From NCBI RefSeq assembly GCF_019857205.1, contig NZ_JAHWXO010000004.1:1-64000 (forward strand): a stretch of 64,000 bases of DNA, in the 5' to 3' direction. Source of the stretch: Qipengyuania pacifica (GTDB lineage Bacteria; Pseudomonadota; Alphaproteobacteria; Sphingomonadales; Sphingomonadaceae). This document shows, in pieces, positions 7,728-19,292 of the stretch (position 1 is the first letter of the stretch; every line of letters starts with the position of its first letter). The translations under genes were made by a program, and so were the position numbers. The notes beneath the pieces are model-generated. The model made no database searches, had not been told where the DNA came from, and saw nothing but the letters and a program-made list of their open reading frames with translations.

Positions 7728-8549
7728 TTAGTGGACGGCAGCACCCCAACCGCCCCAGACATAGATGGCGACGAAGAGGAACAGCCAGACGACATCGACG
7801 AAGTGCCAGTACCAGGCGGCTGCTTCGAAGCCGAAGTGCTGACGCGGCGTGAAGTGGCCCTTGTAGGTACGGATCAGGCAGACGATCAGGAAGATCGTGC
7901 CGACCAGCACGTGGAAACCGTGGAACCCGGTCGCCATGTAGAACGCCGAGCTATAGGTGTTCCCGCCGAAGGCGAAGGGCGCATGCATGTATTCATACGC
8001 CTGGATCATGGTGAAGACCGCGCCCAGGATAATGGTCAGCCAAAGACCCTTCTTCAGCCCTTCGCGATCGCCGTGGATCAGGCTGTGATGGGCCCAGGTC
8101 ACGGTCGTGCCCGAGCAGAGCAGAATCAGCGTGTTGAGCAGCGGCAGGCTGAACGGATCGATTACCGCCTCGATGGCGACCGGGGGGAAGACCCCGCCGA
8201 CGACTTCGGAAATCTCACTCGGGAACAGTGCGAAATCGAACCAGCTCCAGAACCAGCCAACGAAGAACATCACTTCCGAAGCGATGAACAGGATCATGCC
8301 GTAGCGCATGTGCAACTGCACGACCGGCGTGTGATCGCCGCGCTCGGCTTCCTTCACGATGTTCGAAAACCAGCTGAAGAAGGTGGCGATCAGGCCTGCG
8401 ATACCCAGACCAAGCACGAGATGGCCATTTGCCATGTCGTGCATGTAGAGCACCATGCCGCTGGTGAAGACCAGCGCCGACAGAGAGCCGACGAAGGGCC
8501 AGATATCGGGTTCGAGAATGTGATATTGGTGATTGACGTTGCCAGCCAT
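7728..8549 (-). CDS. ctaE: Cytochrome c oxidase subunit III
   Basis: Core membrane subunit of aa3-type cytochrome c oxidase. The 273-aa sequence has the expected seven hydrophobic segments; MFFVGWFWSWFDFALFP carries the conserved membrane Glu-region of subunit III, TVTWAHHSLIHGDR is diagnostic, and the C-terminal FEAAAWYWHFVDVVWLFLFVAIYVWG is the family end. Located between ctaG upstream and SURF1 downstream in the oxidase gene cluster. Confidence 0.98.
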   Translation of the reverse strand: MAGNVNHQYHILEPDIWPFVGSLSALVFTSGMVLYMHDMANGHLVLGLGIAGLIATFFSWFSNIVKEAERGDHTPVVQLHMRYGMILFIASEVMFFVGWFWSWFDFALFPSEISEVVGGVFPPVAIEAVIDPFSLPLLNTLILLCSGTTVTWAHHSLIHGDREGLKKGLWLTIILGAVFTMIQAYEYMHAPFAFGGNTYSSAFYMATGFHGFHVLVGTIFLIVCLIRTYKGHFTPRQHFGFEAAAWYWHFVDVVWLFLFVAIYVWGGWGAAVH

Positions 8550-8615
8550 TGTACTCGCGTCCTGGGTTTCGCTTTGCGGGTGCCCTTAATGCGCCAATGC
8601 CCGCTGGTCTAGGGG

Positions 8616-9188
8616 CTACTCGGCAGATTCCAGAGCCCGGTGAAAAGTATACGATAATGTGATCTGCTCGACATCGTCCATATTCGGATCGTCGAGCGCC
8701 TTGGGATCGACATAATAGAGCACAGGCATGCGCACTTCCTGACCCGGTTTCAGCACCTGTTCGGTGAAACAGAAACACTGAATCTTGTTGAAATAGGCGC
8801 CTGCCTGTTCAGGCTCGACGTTGAAAGTCGCCGTGCCGGTGATCGTTTCGTCGGAATTGTTCTTGGCGAGATAGATCGCCATATCGCGTTGACCGATCGT
8901 GACCGTGTCCGTGACCTGTTCCGGCCGGAAGCTCCACGGCACGTCGTTGGCCGTCGTGCCGTCGAAACGGATCGAAATGGTCTTGGCGCCCGCACTGGCG
9001 CCCAAGCGTTCGGCCAAGGCGGCGTCACTTTCGCTGGCGCGCTGCGTGGTACCGCCGAAGCCGGTCACCTGGCAGAACATCTGGTAGAGAGGGACCGCTG
9101 CGAATCCCAGGCCGAGCATGCCCAGAGCGCCCAGGAATGCGAAGATCGCCGTGCGGTTCTTGCGTGAATCGAGAGTTGCAGCCGTCAT
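8616..9188 (-). CDS. ctaG: Cytochrome c oxidase assembly protein CtaG/Cox11 (copper delivery)
   Basis: Delivers copper to the CuB site of subunit I. The 190-aa protein has one N-terminal transmembrane helix (about 13-31) followed by the periplasmic immunoglobulin-like domain. The copper-binding CFCF motif lies in KIQCFCFTEQVLKPG, and VYYVDP-like LYYVDPKALDDPN completes the signature. VPLYQMFCQVTGFGGT near the helix carries the third conserved cysteine. Between the 42-aa gene and ctaE, same strand. Confidence 0.96.
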   Translation of the reverse strand: MTAATLDSRKNRTAIFAFLGALGMLGLGFAAVPLYQMFCQVTGFGGTTQRASESDAALAERLGASAGAKTISIRFDGTTANDVPWSFRPEQVTDTVTIGQRDMAIYLAKNNSDETITGTATFNVEPEQAGAYFNKIQCFCFTEQVLKPGQEVRMPVLYYVDPKALDDPNMDDVEQITLSYTFHRALESAE

Positions 9189-9195
9189 GCGTCCC

Positions 9196-9315
9196 TCACA
9201 TCCGCGCGATGGTTATCACGTAGAATAGAACGGCCAGAAACAGCAGAATACCGCCCAGCACGAGATTACGGCTCTTCTGGCGGCGTTTGTATTCGGTTTC
9301 TTCTTCGGGGGTCAT
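9196..9315 (-). CDS. CoxF-like small membrane protein between ctaB and ctaG
   Basis: A gene too short for usual ORF cut-offs: 39 residues from the ATG at 9315, which overlaps the ctaB stop (ATGA), or 42 from the ATG at 9324. It starts [17 protein letters not shown] and continues into a single hydrophobic helix of about 20 residues, ending ITIARM. An acidic-basic head and one transmembrane segment in exactly this position is known from other alphaproteobacterial oxidase clusters, where the gene is called coxF or left unnamed. A role in oxidase assembly is inferred from context. Confidence 0.75.
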   Translation of the reverse strand: MTPEEETEYKRRQKSRNLVLGGILLFLAVLFYVITIARM

Positions 9316-10229
9316 GCGATCCATCCCAGATTGGCCAATACCCTGTCAGCCACCAGCGCGGCAAACAACGCGAAAAGATAGATGATGCTGAATGCGAACA
9401 GGCGCTTTTCGGGCTTCATCGTGTCGTTCTCGCCAGTGTGGCGGAAAGCGACGGGAAACGAAAGGGCAAGAAAGGCAAGCGAGAGCGCAAGCGATGCAAC
9501 ACCATAGATATAACCGGTCCCGCCGATGAACCACGGCGCCGCCGCGACCGGCACAAGCAGTACGGCGTAAGCAAGGATCTGGTGCCGCGTCGACGTTTCG
9601 CCGCGCACCACGGGCATCATGGGAATGCCGACATTGGCGTAATCTGTCTTCACGAACAGGGCGAGCGCCCAGAAATGCGGCGGCGTCCACATGAAGATAA
9701 TCAGGAACAGCAGCACTGGCATGAGTGTGATGTCGCCGGTCACGGCAACCCAGCCTATCATCGGCGGAAAGGCCCCCGCCCCGCCGCCGATGACGATGTT
9801 CTGTGGTGTGCGCGGCTTGAGCCAGACAGTATAGATCACCGCGTAATAGAAGATCGACAGCGCCAGGATCGTCGCTGAAAGCCAGTTCACAGCCAGGCCC
9901 ATGATCATGACCGAAGCAGCCGATATCAATACGCCGAAATCGCGCGCATCGGTGCGGTTCATGCGGCCTGCGGGAAGCGGCCGCGCCGCCGTGCGTTTCA
10001 TGCCGGCATCGATATCGGCTTCCCACCACTGGTTGAGCGCTGCAGCGCCGCCCGCGCCGAGCGCGATGCACAGGATCGCGGTAAAGCCAAGTATCGGATT
10101 GATATGCCCAGGTGCAGCCAGCAAACCACATAAGCCGGTAAAGATCACCAGGCTCATAACGCGTGGCTTGGTCAGCGCGAAAAAGTCGCGCCATTCCGTA
10201 GGGAGCTGGGTGGGAACGGTCTGGGTCAT
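9312..10229 (-). CDS. ctaB: Protoheme IX farnesyltransferase (heme o synthase)
   Basis: UbiA-family prenyltransferase that adds farnesyl to heme b, giving heme o, the precursor of heme a. The 305-aa protein has the first Asp-rich motif in [25 protein letters not shown] (residues ~70-95) and the second near [13 protein letters not shown], with about nine hydrophobic helices. [12 protein letters not shown] at the start is typical. The stop codon overlaps the following 42-aa gene by 4 nt. Upstream it is separated from ctaD by an epoxide-hydrolase-like gene. Confidence 0.97.
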   Translation of the reverse strand: MTQTVPTQLPTEWRDFFALTKPRVMSLVIFTGLCGLLAAPGHINPILGFTAILCIALGAGGAAALNQWWEADIDAGMKRTAARPLPAGRMNRTDARDFGVLISAASVMIMGLAVNWLSATILALSIFYYAVIYTVWLKPRTPQNIVIGGGAGAFPPMIGWVAVTGDITLMPVLLFLIIFMWTPPHFWALALFVKTDYANVGIPMMPVVRGETSTRHQILAYAVLLVPVAAAPWFIGGTGYIYGVASLALSLAFLALSFPVAFRHTGENDTMKPEKRLFAFSIIYLFALFAALVADRVLANLGWIA

Positions 10230-10252
10230 GGAATCGAGCGCCCTATAGGGCG

Positions 10253-11212
10253 TCAGAGGCGCTTTAGCCAGTCAATCAGGATGCGGTTCACCTCGTCCGG
10301 CCTTTCCTGCTGGGTCCAGTGCCCCACTCCGTCGAGTATGTGACCTTCGACATTCGGCACGAACATCTTCACCAATCCGATCGGATCCTCGACCGCACCG
10401 AACAGGAAAGTGGCCGGATCGCGTGTGCCGCCGATGAACAAAGCGGGCTGTTCGATCAATTTGCCCGCCCAACCCTGTAGCCATTCATAGTCGGCTTCAT
10501 GGTTGCGGTAGCGGTTGAGCGGTCCGCGAAAGCCGGAGGATTTAAACTCCGCTTCATAAAAATCGAGATCGTCCTCGGTCAGCCAGCCCACCGGCGCTGG
10601 ATCGGGCAACCCTTCGAGGAAGGTGGCACCCAGCGGCTTGTCGAAATAATCTCCTGGCGGCACATCGCCGCTGATCGAATACATCATGCGGGCCACCCAT
10701 TCGCGCGGATCCCGCTCGGCTTCCGCTTCGGCGACGCCCGGCTCCTGGAAGTATTCCTGATAGAAGAACCGCCCTTTGGACGTGAAATGTTCGCGAAACA
10801 CCTCCGTGAACGGGCGATTGGGAACGCCGGCGAAGGGAACGGAAAGTCCCGCAACGGCGCGAAAATGTTCCGGATGCGTCAGCGCGGAATTCCACACGAT
10901 GGGCGCGCCCCAGTCGTGCCCGATCAGGGTCGCCGGCTCATCGGGCGAAAGAGCGTTACGCAGCCCGACGAGATCGCCCACGATCCGCTGCAAGGTATAG
11001 GCTTCGATCGGATGCGGTTTGTCCGAACCGCCATAACCGCGCACATCGATCGCACAGGCGGTGAACCCCGCCGCTGCAATCGGTCCGATCTGGTGTCGCC
11101 AGCTGTACCAGCTTTCCGGAAAGCCGTGGACCATGATGACCAGCGGTCCTTCGCCCTCGATTGCACAGCGCAGGCTTGCGTCGCCCGTATCGATCGTCCG
11201 CATTTCACGCAT
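10253..11212 (-). CDS. Alpha/beta hydrolase, epoxide-hydrolase-like
   Basis: A 319-aa alpha/beta hydrolase. The oxyanion motif HGFPE is at 29-33, the nucleophile is Asp 100 in GHDWG, a second acid is likely Asp 265 in GGTRDPATF, and the catalytic His is 298 in GVGHW. Lid tyrosines expected of epoxide hydrolases are plausible at Tyr 151/154 and Tyr 235. An Asp nucleophile supports epoxide hydrolase or haloalkane dehalogenase rather than esterase; the HGFPE motif and size favour epoxide hydrolase. The start at 11212 has GGGAG seven bases upstream. Unexpectedly sits between ctaD and ctaB, following a terminator. Confidence 0.85.
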   Translation of the reverse strand: MREMRTIDTGDASLRCAIEGEGPLVIMVHGFPESWYSWRHQIGPIAAAGFTACAIDVRGYGGSDKPHPIEAYTLQRIVGDLVGLRNALSPDEPATLIGHDWGAPIVWNSALTHPEHFRAVAGLSVPFAGVPNRPFTEVFREHFTSKGRFFYQEYFQEPGVAEAEAERDPREWVARMMYSISGDVPPGDYFDKPLGATFLEGLPDPAPVGWLTEDDLDFYEAEFKSSGFRGPLNRYRNHEADYEWLQGWAGKLIEQPALFIGGTRDPATFLFGAVEDPIGLVKMFVPNVEGHILDGVGHWTQQERPDEVNRILIDWLKRL

Positions 11213-11235
11213 TCGGTGTCTCCCGTCGAGATATG

Positions 11236-11265
11236 AAAACGGCCGGTCCACCATGGAACCGGCCG
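11236..11265 (-). terminator. Terminator after ctaC-ctaD
   Basis: On the minus strand CGGCCGGT and ACCGGCCG form an 8-bp GC-rich stem with a 10-nt loop, followed by TTTTC. It lies 30 bp after the ctaD stop and before the hydrolase gene, so the latter may have its own promoter. Confidence 0.65.
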
Positions 11266-11295
11266 CGCTTTCATGTCCAGTCTTTCGAGCGTGGA

Positions 11296-13008
<1,713 letters not shown>

Positions 13009-13038
13009 CGTGCTATACTCTCGAGCTAATCGTAAATC

Positions 13039-14100
13039 TTAAGCGGTCGGTGCGACAGGAGCAGCGCCTGCCCCCGGAGCGCCGGGTTCGGCGCTTTCGG
13101 GCTGCTGCAGCGGAGCGGCGGCAGGTTCTGCTGCCGCTTCTTCCTCTTCGGCACCGGCGATGGTGCCACCCTGGGCCAGGACCCAGGCATTGTACTGATC
13201 CATCGGCAGCGCTTCGATCGCGATCGGCATATAGCCGTGACGCGCACCGCACAGTTCCGAACACTGGCCATAATAGACGCCGGGTTCGTCGATGAAGAGC
13301 ATCTTTTCGTTCAGGCGTCCGGGGACCGCGTCGAGCTTGAACCACAGGCTGGGCACTGCGAACGAGTGGATCACGTCGGCTGCAGTCGTCTGCAGACGGA
13401 TCGGCACACCGGCGGGAACGACCATGCGATTGTCGACGGCCAGCTGATGGGGCTCGCCCACCGCATCGGCTTCTTCCTTGCTCAGCATGTTCGAAACAAC
13501 TTCGAACTCGCCGTTGTCGGGATAGGAATAGCCCCAGTACCACTGATAGCCGATGGCCTTGATGGTGATCGCATCCTTGGGCGGCGATTTGTACTGCGCG
13601 CTCAACAGGCCGATCGAAGGCACGGCGATGCCGAGCAGGATCAGCGCCGGAACGACAGTCCAGATCACTTCGATCAGCGTGTTGTGGCTGGTCTTCGAAG
13701 GCACCGGATTGGACCGCTTGTTATATTTGAGGATGACCCAGACGAACAGGGCCAGCACGAACAGGCTGATGATGACCATGATCCAGACCAGCCCGATGTG
13801 AAGGGCGTTCGCCTGGTGGCCGATCGGCGAAAACTGCTGCTGGACATCGATTGCCTTGGCGATCGGCATGCCCTTGCCTTCGGTCGGCTTCATCGGCGTG
13901 TAGGCATCGGCACCGGGGCCGACATCCTCGCTCGAAGCTTGCGCAACATCGGCCGCAGCGACTTCTTCAGTCTGCTGCGCCGCAGTCGTTTCGGTGGCAT
14001 CCTGTGCCATCGCGCCCTGCGCGCCGAAAGCCAGCATCGCCGCCATCGTAAGGCTGGCGACAATCCGGTGGAACCCGTGGAGGGAGCCGAGAATTTTCAT
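13039..14100 (-). CDS. ctaC: Cytochrome c oxidase subunit II
   Basis: Carries the CuA centre that accepts electrons from cytochrome c. The 353-aa protein has a cleavable signal peptide ending near AQGAMA, two transmembrane helices (about 105-125 and 150-170), and a periplasmic cupredoxin domain with the CuA ligands His in VIHSFAVPS and Cys-x3-Cys plus His and Met in GQCSELCGARHGYM. The last ~45 residues are Ala/Pro/Glu-rich low complexity. The start at 14100 gives the signal peptide. First gene of the oxidase cluster with a plausible promoter about 106 bp upstream. Confidence 0.98.
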   Translation of the reverse strand: MKILGSLHGFHRIVASLTMAAMLAFGAQGAMAQDATETTAAQQTEEVAAADVAQASSEDVGPGADAYTPMKPTEGKGMPIAKAIDVQQQFSPIGHQANALHIGLVWIMVIISLFVLALFVWVILKYNKRSNPVPSKTSHNTLIEVIWTVVPALILLGIAVPSIGLLSAQYKSPPKDAITIKAIGYQWYWGYSYPDNGEFEVVSNMLSKEEADAVGEPHQLAVDNRMVVPAGVPIRLQTTAADVIHSFAVPSLWFKLDAVPGRLNEKMLFIDEPGVYYGQCSELCGARHGYMPIAIEALPMDQYNAWVLAQGGTIAGAEEEEAAAEPAAAPLQQPESAEPGAPGAGAAPVAPTA

Positions 14101-14205
14101 CGTCTTGGCACTCTTTCGTGTCGTGTCTCGTTCCGGGCCTGCCACACTGCGCGAATCTCGCGTACGCGGCAAGACGCGCCCCTGCGAGGGCCCGGTTGCG
14201 CCCGC

Positions 14206-14234
14206 CCTATAGGCAGGGATCGCGCTTGCCTCAA
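14206..14234 (-). promoter_or_regulatory. Predicted promoter of ctaC
   Basis: Minus strand TTGAGG (14234-14229), 17 bp spacer, TATAGG (14211-14206). It faces ctaC and implies a leader of roughly 100 nt. Confidence 0.45.
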
Positions 14235-14311
14235 GCGGCTGGCCGATAAAAATGTGCACGCACCTTTGCCTCTTGCGAAAATGTGCGCGACGCGCTTTGG
14301 ACGCAGGCATC

Positions 14312-14893
14312 ATGACTGAAGACGAAATTATCTCCGAATTCCGCGCCAGCGAAGCTCTCCTCGAAGGCCATTTCAAACTTTCGAGCGGGCGCCACAGCGG
14401 GCATTATCTCCAGTGCGCGCGCGTACTTATGAATTCGGAAAGGGCCGGTAGGCTCGCTTTTGCCCTCGCCCAGAAAATTCCGCGCGAACTGCGCAACCAG
14501 ATCGATGTGGTCATCAGCCCGGCCATGGGCGGTATCATTATTGGCCAGGAAATGGGCCGCGCCCTCGGCAAGGATGCCATGTTCCTCGAACGGCCCGAAG
14601 GCACGTTTCACCTTCGCCGTGGCTTCCGCCTCGAACCGGGGGCGAAGGTCTTGATGGTCGAAGACGTCGTCACGACCGGACTTTCCAGCCGCGAGGCGAT
14701 CGCGGCCGTGAGTCGCGAAGGCGGCCAAGTTGTTGCCGAAGTCGCGCTGGTCGATCGCTCGAACGGCGCGGCCGATCTCGGTGTGCCTTTCTATCCGCTC
14801 GTGGACATCAACTTTCCGACATACGCGGAAGACGAAATTCCCGCCGATCTGGCAGCCATCCCGGTGACCAAGCCCGGAAGCAGGGCAGCTTGA
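14312..14893 (+). CDS. pyrE: Orotate phosphoribosyltransferase
   Basis: Pyrimidine biosynthesis enzyme joining orotate and PRPP to form OMP. The 193-aa protein has the PRPP-binding loop VLMVEDVVTTGLS (residues ~126-138) and the SSGRHSGHYLQCARVL segment of the longer OPRT class. The ATG at 14312 is used because homologues begin near MTEDEI; the upstream GTG-like extension is not family sequence. Divergent from ctaC; its TGA overlaps the pdxJ start, so it heads a plus-strand run of coupled genes. Confidence 0.97.
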   Translation: MTEDEIISEFRASEALLEGHFKLSSGRHSGHYLQCARVLMNSERAGRLAFALAQKIPRELRNQIDVVISPAMGGIIIGQEMGRALGKDAMFLERPEGTFHLRRGFRLEPGAKVLMVEDVVTTGLSSREAIAAVSREGGQVVAEVALVDRSNGAADLGVPFYPLVDINFPTYAEDEIPADLAAIPVTKPGSRAA

Positions 14894-15648
14894 TCGATCT
14901 GCCGCATCCCCCACGCCTGAGACTGGGCGTCAATATCGACCACGTCGCAACCATCCGGAATGCGCGCGGCGGCGATCATCCGGACCCTGTCCGTGCGGCA
15001 GAAATCGTGGCGCAGGTCGGCGGGGACGGCATCACGGCGCATCTGCGTGAAGATCGTCGTCACATTCGCGATGCGGACCTCGAGCGCATACAAAAGGCCA
15101 CCGACCTTCCGCTGAACCTCGAGATGGCGGCGACCGAGGACATGCTGGCCATCGCGCTCGCTCACAAGCCGCATGCCGCCTGCATCGTGCCTGAAAAGCG
15201 TGAAGAGCGGACGACCGAAGGCGGGCTCGATGCGGCAGGGTTGCACAATCAGCTCGCGCCCATCGTGTGGAAGCTGGCCGACAACGGCATCCGCGTGTCC
15301 TTGTTCATAGAAGCGAGCGAACGACAGCTGGAAGCGGCCCAACTCCTGCGCGTGCCGGTGGTCGAATTTCACACCGGCGAATATGCCCATGCCGGGCTCG
15401 ACAATGATGAAGAGCGCGAAGCGCGCGAACTGGAGCGCATCGCCACCATGTCGAAGATGGCTCGCCAGATGGGGATCGAGCCGCATGCCGGACACGGCCT
15501 GACATATGAGAACGTAAAACCTGTCGCCGCGATCCCCGAACTCGCCGAACTCAATATCGGCCACTATCTCGTCGGCGAGGCAGTGTTCGTCGGGCTGGAA
15601 ACGGCAGTGCGGCGCATGCGATATCTGATGGACGAGGCACGCTCATGA
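14890..15648 (+). CDS. pdxJ: Pyridoxine 5'-phosphate synthase
   Basis: Condenses 1-deoxyxylulose 5-phosphate with amino-acetone phosphate to make pyridoxine 5'-phosphate in the DXP-dependent vitamin B6 route. The TIM-barrel signature [22 protein letters not shown] is near the N-terminus and [10 protein letters not shown] near the C-terminus; 252 aa fits the family. The start is TTG at 14890, overlapping the pyrE stop (TTGA). pdxJ followed by acpS is a widespread pair, here coupled by an ATGA overlap. Confidence 0.97.
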   Translation: MIDLPHPPRLRLGVNIDHVATIRNARGGDHPDPVRAAEIVAQVGGDGITAHLREDRRHIRDADLERIQKATDLPLNLEMAATEDMLAIALAHKPHAACIVPEKREERTTEGGLDAAGLHNQLAPIVWKLADNGIRVSLFIEASERQLEAAQLLRVPVVEFHTGEYAHAGLDNDEEREARELERIATMSKMARQMGIEPHAGHGLTYENVKPVAAIPELAELNIGHYLVGEAVFVGLETAVRRMRYLMDEARS

Positions 15649-16046
15649 TCATCGGCCTGGGCTCCGACTTGTGTAATATAGAGCGGATCCAGAATTCGCT
15701 GGATCGTTTTGGCGAGCGGTTCGAGAATCGCGTCTTTACCGAGATCGAGCGCGCCAAGGCCCGCCGCCGACCCTTCACCATCGCCGGCACTTACGCCAAG
15801 CGTTTTGCGGCCAAGGAAGCTTTTTCGAAAGCTGTCGGCACGGGATTCCGGCGCGGGGTCTTCATGAAGGACATCGGTGTGGTGAACGCGAAATCGGGTG
15901 CGCCCACGCTTTCGCTGACGGGCGGCGCCGCAATCGTGCTTGCGGAAATGGTGCCAGAGGGCCATGAGGCGCGCATACACCTCACCCTCACCGACGATCA
16001 CCCATGGGCTCAGGCCTACGTCATCATCGAGGCCCTACCCAAGTGA
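15645..16046 (+). CDS. acpS: Holo-[acyl-carrier-protein] synthase
   Basis: Transfers phosphopantetheine from CoA to apo-ACP. The 133-aa protein starts [15 protein letters not shown] with the Mg-binding Asp 8, and has the second motif [14 protein letters not shown] around residue 50-63 with the catalytic Glu. It shares ATGA with pdxJ and its stop overlaps the GTG start of lepB, placing it in the middle of a coupled operon. Confidence 0.97.
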   Translation: MIIGLGSDLCNIERIQNSLDRFGERFENRVFTEIERAKARRRPFTIAGTYAKRFAAKEAFSKAVGTGFRRGVFMKDIGVVNAKSGAPTLSLTGGAAIVLAEMVPEGHEARIHLTLTDDHPWAQAYVIIEALPK

Positions 16047-16927
16047 CCACCGGCACACCGGCAGTGAACGACACCAGCAAAAAGAAAAAGAAAGCTGACG
16101 ACAAGGTCGACTGGATCGCGGAAATCCGCGGTCTGGCGTTGATGCTGTTGGCTGTTTTCGCGTTTCACAGCTTCATCGCGAAGCCATTCTATATCCCGTC
16201 GGAATCGATGATGCCGAACCTGCTGGTCGGAGACCGGCTGGTGGTGAGCAAATATCCCTACGGCTGGAACTGGTCGTCGATCAGCTTTCACCTTGCCCCG
16301 CGTGGCAAGTGGCGCCTGTTCGGCTCGACCCCGGAATATGGCGACATCGTCATTCCCGTGCACCCGCAACGCGATGAGGATTACATCAAGCGCGTCGTTG
16401 CACTCCCGGGTGACCGGATCGCGGTACGCAACGGCCAGATCATCCTCAACGGCACCCCGGTCGAACAGAAGGTCGAACCCGCCATCGCCCTGCCGCTCGA
16501 TGCCAACTCGCGCTGCGACGGCTTCGGTTTCGACGACTTCCGCTCTACCAACGCCGATGGCAAACCTATTTGCCGCGTACCCGTGATGCGCGAAACCCTG
16601 CCCAATGGCGCAACCTATCTCATCATCGACCACCAGAATCAGGATCTGGACAACTTCCCCGAAATCACCGTTCCCGAAGATCATGTCTTCGTGATGGGCG
16701 ACAATCGCGATCACTCGGCAGACAGCCGCGAACTGAACCACCCGCGCGGCCTCTTGGGCCCAATTCCGCTCGAAAATATCGGCGGACGTGCCGAGTTCAT
16801 CACCTTCTCGCTCGACGGTACGACCACGATCAATCCGATCAGCTGGTGGACCAGCCTGCGCGAAGGGCGCGCCTGGTCGACCCTGCGTCCCGCCATTGCG
16901 GAACGAAAACCCGCTCCCGAGCGCTAA
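16043..16927 (+). CDS. lepB: Signal peptidase I
   Basis: Membrane serine protease removing signal peptides of exported proteins. From the GTG at 16043 the protein is 294 aa, with a Lys-rich cytoplasmic head, one transmembrane helix (about 29-46), catalytic Ser 55 in PSESMMPN and the general-base Lys 116 in [13 protein letters not shown]. The box [15 protein letters not shown] completes the family signature. The GTG overlaps the acpS stop (GTGA) and is preferred over the more distant upstream in-frame ATG that lies inside acpS. Confidence 0.96.
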   Translation: MTTGTPAVNDTSKKKKKADDKVDWIAEIRGLALMLLAVFAFHSFIAKPFYIPSESMMPNLLVGDRLVVSKYPYGWNWSSISFHLAPRGKWRLFGSTPEYGDIVIPVHPQRDEDYIKRVVALPGDRIAVRNGQIILNGTPVEQKVEPAIALPLDANSRCDGFGFDDFRSTNADGKPICRVPVMRETLPNGATYLIIDHQNQDLDNFPEITVPEDHVFVMGDNRDHSADSRELNHPRGLLGPIPLENIGGRAEFITFSLDGTTTINPISWWTSLREGRAWSTLRPAIAERKPAPER

Positions 16928-16951
16928 AGCCACACAATACAGGGGGCGCGC

Positions 16952-18064
16952 ATGGCCGATAAGACGCAGGATATCCACGAAGCGGACCTCGGCACCAGCC
17001 CCTCCCGCATCAACGACCCGCATATTCGGCAGGAAATAGCGCGTGCCGTCGTCTGGGTGGGTGTCGTCGGCGCCGTGGCGCTGGCTGTCTGGATTGCTCG
17101 CCCGCTACTGGTGATCTTCGGCGCCATGGTTTTCGCGTCCATGATCGATGGCGGCGCTCGTCTGCTTGGCCGTGCCCTTCCCATCGCGCGCGCATGGCGC
17201 GTCGCGATCGTACTGGCCGCAACCGTCGCCTTTCTGGCGTGGCTCGGATATTTCGCCGGGTCAACGATTTCGCAGGAAGCGGCCCAGTTTCCCGAGATTA
17301 TCGAGCGTCAGGTGGGCGAACTGATCTCCTGGGCGCGTTCGCAAGGGTTTGAAATCAACCAGCCGCAATTGCAGGACTATCTCGGTAATATCGGCAGCGG
17401 GATCAGCACCGTTACTCGCGCGCTGAGCGGGCTGGTCGGCGGGCTGGCAACGATAGTCCTCATCCTCGTAATCGGCGTCTACGTTGCGATCGACCCGCAA
17501 CTCTACGAACGCGGCGTCGCCTGGATGCTGCCAAGCGAAAAACGGGATCGTTTCCATGTCACCCTTGCCCGCATGGGCAAGACGATGCGCCGGCTGATGG
17601 CCGGTCGCCTCCTCGGCATGCTGGTCGAGGCCGTTTTTACCTACATCATGCTCGGCGTGGTCGCGCCAATGGTTGGCATTGGCGCAGTGCCGATGGCAGC
17701 ATTGCTCGCCATCCTTACCGGTCTGCTCGCTTTCATTCCCAATCTGGGCGCGATCATCTCAGGTCTGCTGATGGTTCTGGTGGGCTTTTCCGGTGGGGTC
17801 GAAATGGGTATTTACACCATCACCGTCTATTTCTTCGTCCAGAACTTCGATGGCTATGTAATCATCCCGATGATTGCGAAGAAGACCGTCGATCTGGCCC
17901 CCGCGCTCGTGCTCGCATTCCAGCTGATCATGGGTATTCTGTTCGGCATTCTCGGCCTTTTCCTCGCCGACCCCCTACTGGCGATGATCAAGGTCGCGCT
18001 GGAACGCCGGGCGGAACAGGCGCATGAAAACAAACGTGAAGAGGTTGCCACGAATGGCGCGTAA
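16952..18064 (+). CDS. AI-2E family transporter (PF01594)
   Basis: A 370-aa integral membrane protein of the AI-2E/YdiK/PerM superfamily. The arrangement is typical: two to three N-terminal helices, a soluble central region (~105-150), then five or so helices including LIPNLGAIISGLLMVLVGFSGG-like sequence and the conserved VIIPMIAKKTVDLAPALVLAFQLIMG. Members have been linked to autoinducer-2 export, Na/H exchange or metabolite flux; the substrate here is unknown. It is 24 bp after lepB, preceded by GGGGGCG, and overlaps the DUF3089 gene by 11 bp. Confidence 0.9.
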   Translation: MADKTQDIHEADLGTSPSRINDPHIRQEIARAVVWVGVVGAVALAVWIARPLLVIFGAMVFASMIDGGARLLGRALPIARAWRVAIVLAATVAFLAWLGYFAGSTISQEAAQFPEIIERQVGELISWARSQGFEINQPQLQDYLGNIGSGISTVTRALSGLVGGLATIVLILVIGVYVAIDPQLYERGVAWMLPSEKRDRFHVTLARMGKTMRRLMAGRLLGMLVEAVFTYIMLGVVAPMVGIGAVPMAALLAILTGLLAFIPNLGAIISGLLMVLVGFSGGVEMGIYTITVYFFVQNFDGYVIIPMIAKKTVDLAPALVLAFQLIMGILFGILGLFLADPLLAMIKVALERRAEQAHENKREEVATNGA

Positions 18065-19292
18065 GTTTCTGTATTTTATTGCCGTTTGCATCGTTCTGGT
18101 GATCTTGGGAGCAATCGCACTGTCGATCTGGTCTCGCGAGGCGACTGAAATCGCCTTCGTGCCCCGCGGCGAATTCGTCGAGCAGGAACCGTTCGCCGAA
18201 AATGCCTATCAGGACCCGAACATGTGGTATTCGCGGCCTGGTCTCGGTACGAACGATCCTTCGCGCTACCAGCCTGCCATCGCGGAAACCGCGCCCGATC
18301 CGGCTGATCAGGATCCTTCGCCACAAGCCCCGGCTGCCGAGCAGAGCCTCGATGCAGGCAACCCTCTGCAGACTACCGGCACCGTCACCGGCGAAGCGGC
18401 CGATCCGCAGACGCTGCCCGAATTTGCGGTCTTCTTCGTGCCTCCCACCAGTTATATTCAGGCCGGCGGTGACTGGAATTCCAAGATCGACGATGCGACC
18501 ACCAACAATCGTGCGCGCATCTTCCTCCAGGGGCTCGCCAGCCCGTTCAATCGCGCCGATGAACTCTGGGCGCCCAAATACCGGCAGGCGGCCGCAGGGG
18601 CTTTCCTGACCGACAAGCCCGAAGCGCAGCAGGCCATCGATGCGGCCTATGCCGATGTCGCCCAGGCCTTCGATTATTTCATCGATAGCGTGGACGAAAA
18701 CAAACCGATCGTATTAGCCGGTCACAGCCAGGGCGCTTCCCATGTTCTGCGGCTACTACAGGAAAAGGTAGCCGGTACGCCGCTTGAAGCGCGCATCGCT
18801 GCCGTCTATGCCCCGGGGTGGCCGGTGTCGGTCGAACACGATCTTCCCGCGCTTCCATTCCCGGCCTGTGCATCGGCGGGCCAAGCGCAGTGCCTGCTCG
18901 CCTGGTCGGCATTTTCCGACGATGGCGATGCCGATCTGATCATGCGCCGCTACGAAGCAACCGTTGGCTACGATGGTCAGCCGCGCGGCACCGGGCCGAT
19001 CCTGTGCGTCAACCCGCTAACCGGGGCCACCGGGGGCTCGGCTCCCGCCAGCGCCAATCTCGGCACGCTGATCCCCGATCAAAACCTGTCAAAGGGTGAA
19101 CTGGTCGCGGGCGTCGTTTCCGCACGCTGCGGCGAGAACGGCCTGCTCTATATCGGCGATCCGCCGGAGCTCGGCCAAGGCGTCCTTCCGGGCGGTAATT
19201 ATCATGTCTACGACATCCCCCTGTTCTGGAAGAACCTGCAGGAAGACGTCGTTACACGGGTGAAGGCATGGACGGCGGCGCAGGCCTCGTAA
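18054..19292 (+). CDS. DUF3089 alpha/beta-hydrolase-fold protein
   Basis: A 412-aa membrane-anchored hydrolase-like protein (PF11288). One N-terminal transmembrane helix (residues 4-25) is followed by a 90-residue Pro/Ala-rich linker and an alpha/beta hydrolase domain with the nucleophile motif GHSQG at Ser 225, then YHVYDIPLFW near the end where the catalytic His is expected. Esterase or lipase activity on an unknown substrate is inferred. The start at 18054 was chosen for the hydrophobic N-terminus; an in-frame ATG exists at 18024. Its 3' end overlaps ruvX by 25 bp. Confidence 0.82.
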   Translation: MARKFLYFIAVCIVLVILGAIALSIWSREATEIAFVPRGEFVEQEPFAENAYQDPNMWYSRPGLGTNDPSRYQPAIAETAPDPADQDPSPQAPAAEQSLDAGNPLQTTGTVTGEAADPQTLPEFAVFFVPPTSYIQAGGDWNSKIDDATTNNRARIFLQGLASPFNRADELWAPKYRQAAAGAFLTDKPEAQQAIDAAYADVAQAFDYFIDSVDENKPIVLAGHSQGASHVLRLLQEKVAGTPLEARIAAVYAPGWPVSVEHDLPALPFPACASAGQAQCLLAWSAFSDDGDADLIMRRYEATVGYDGQPRGTGPILCVNPLTGATGGSAPASANLGTLIPDQNLSKGELVAGVVSARCGENGLLYIGDPPELGQGVLPGGNYHVYDIPLFWKNLQEDVVTRVKAWTAAQAS

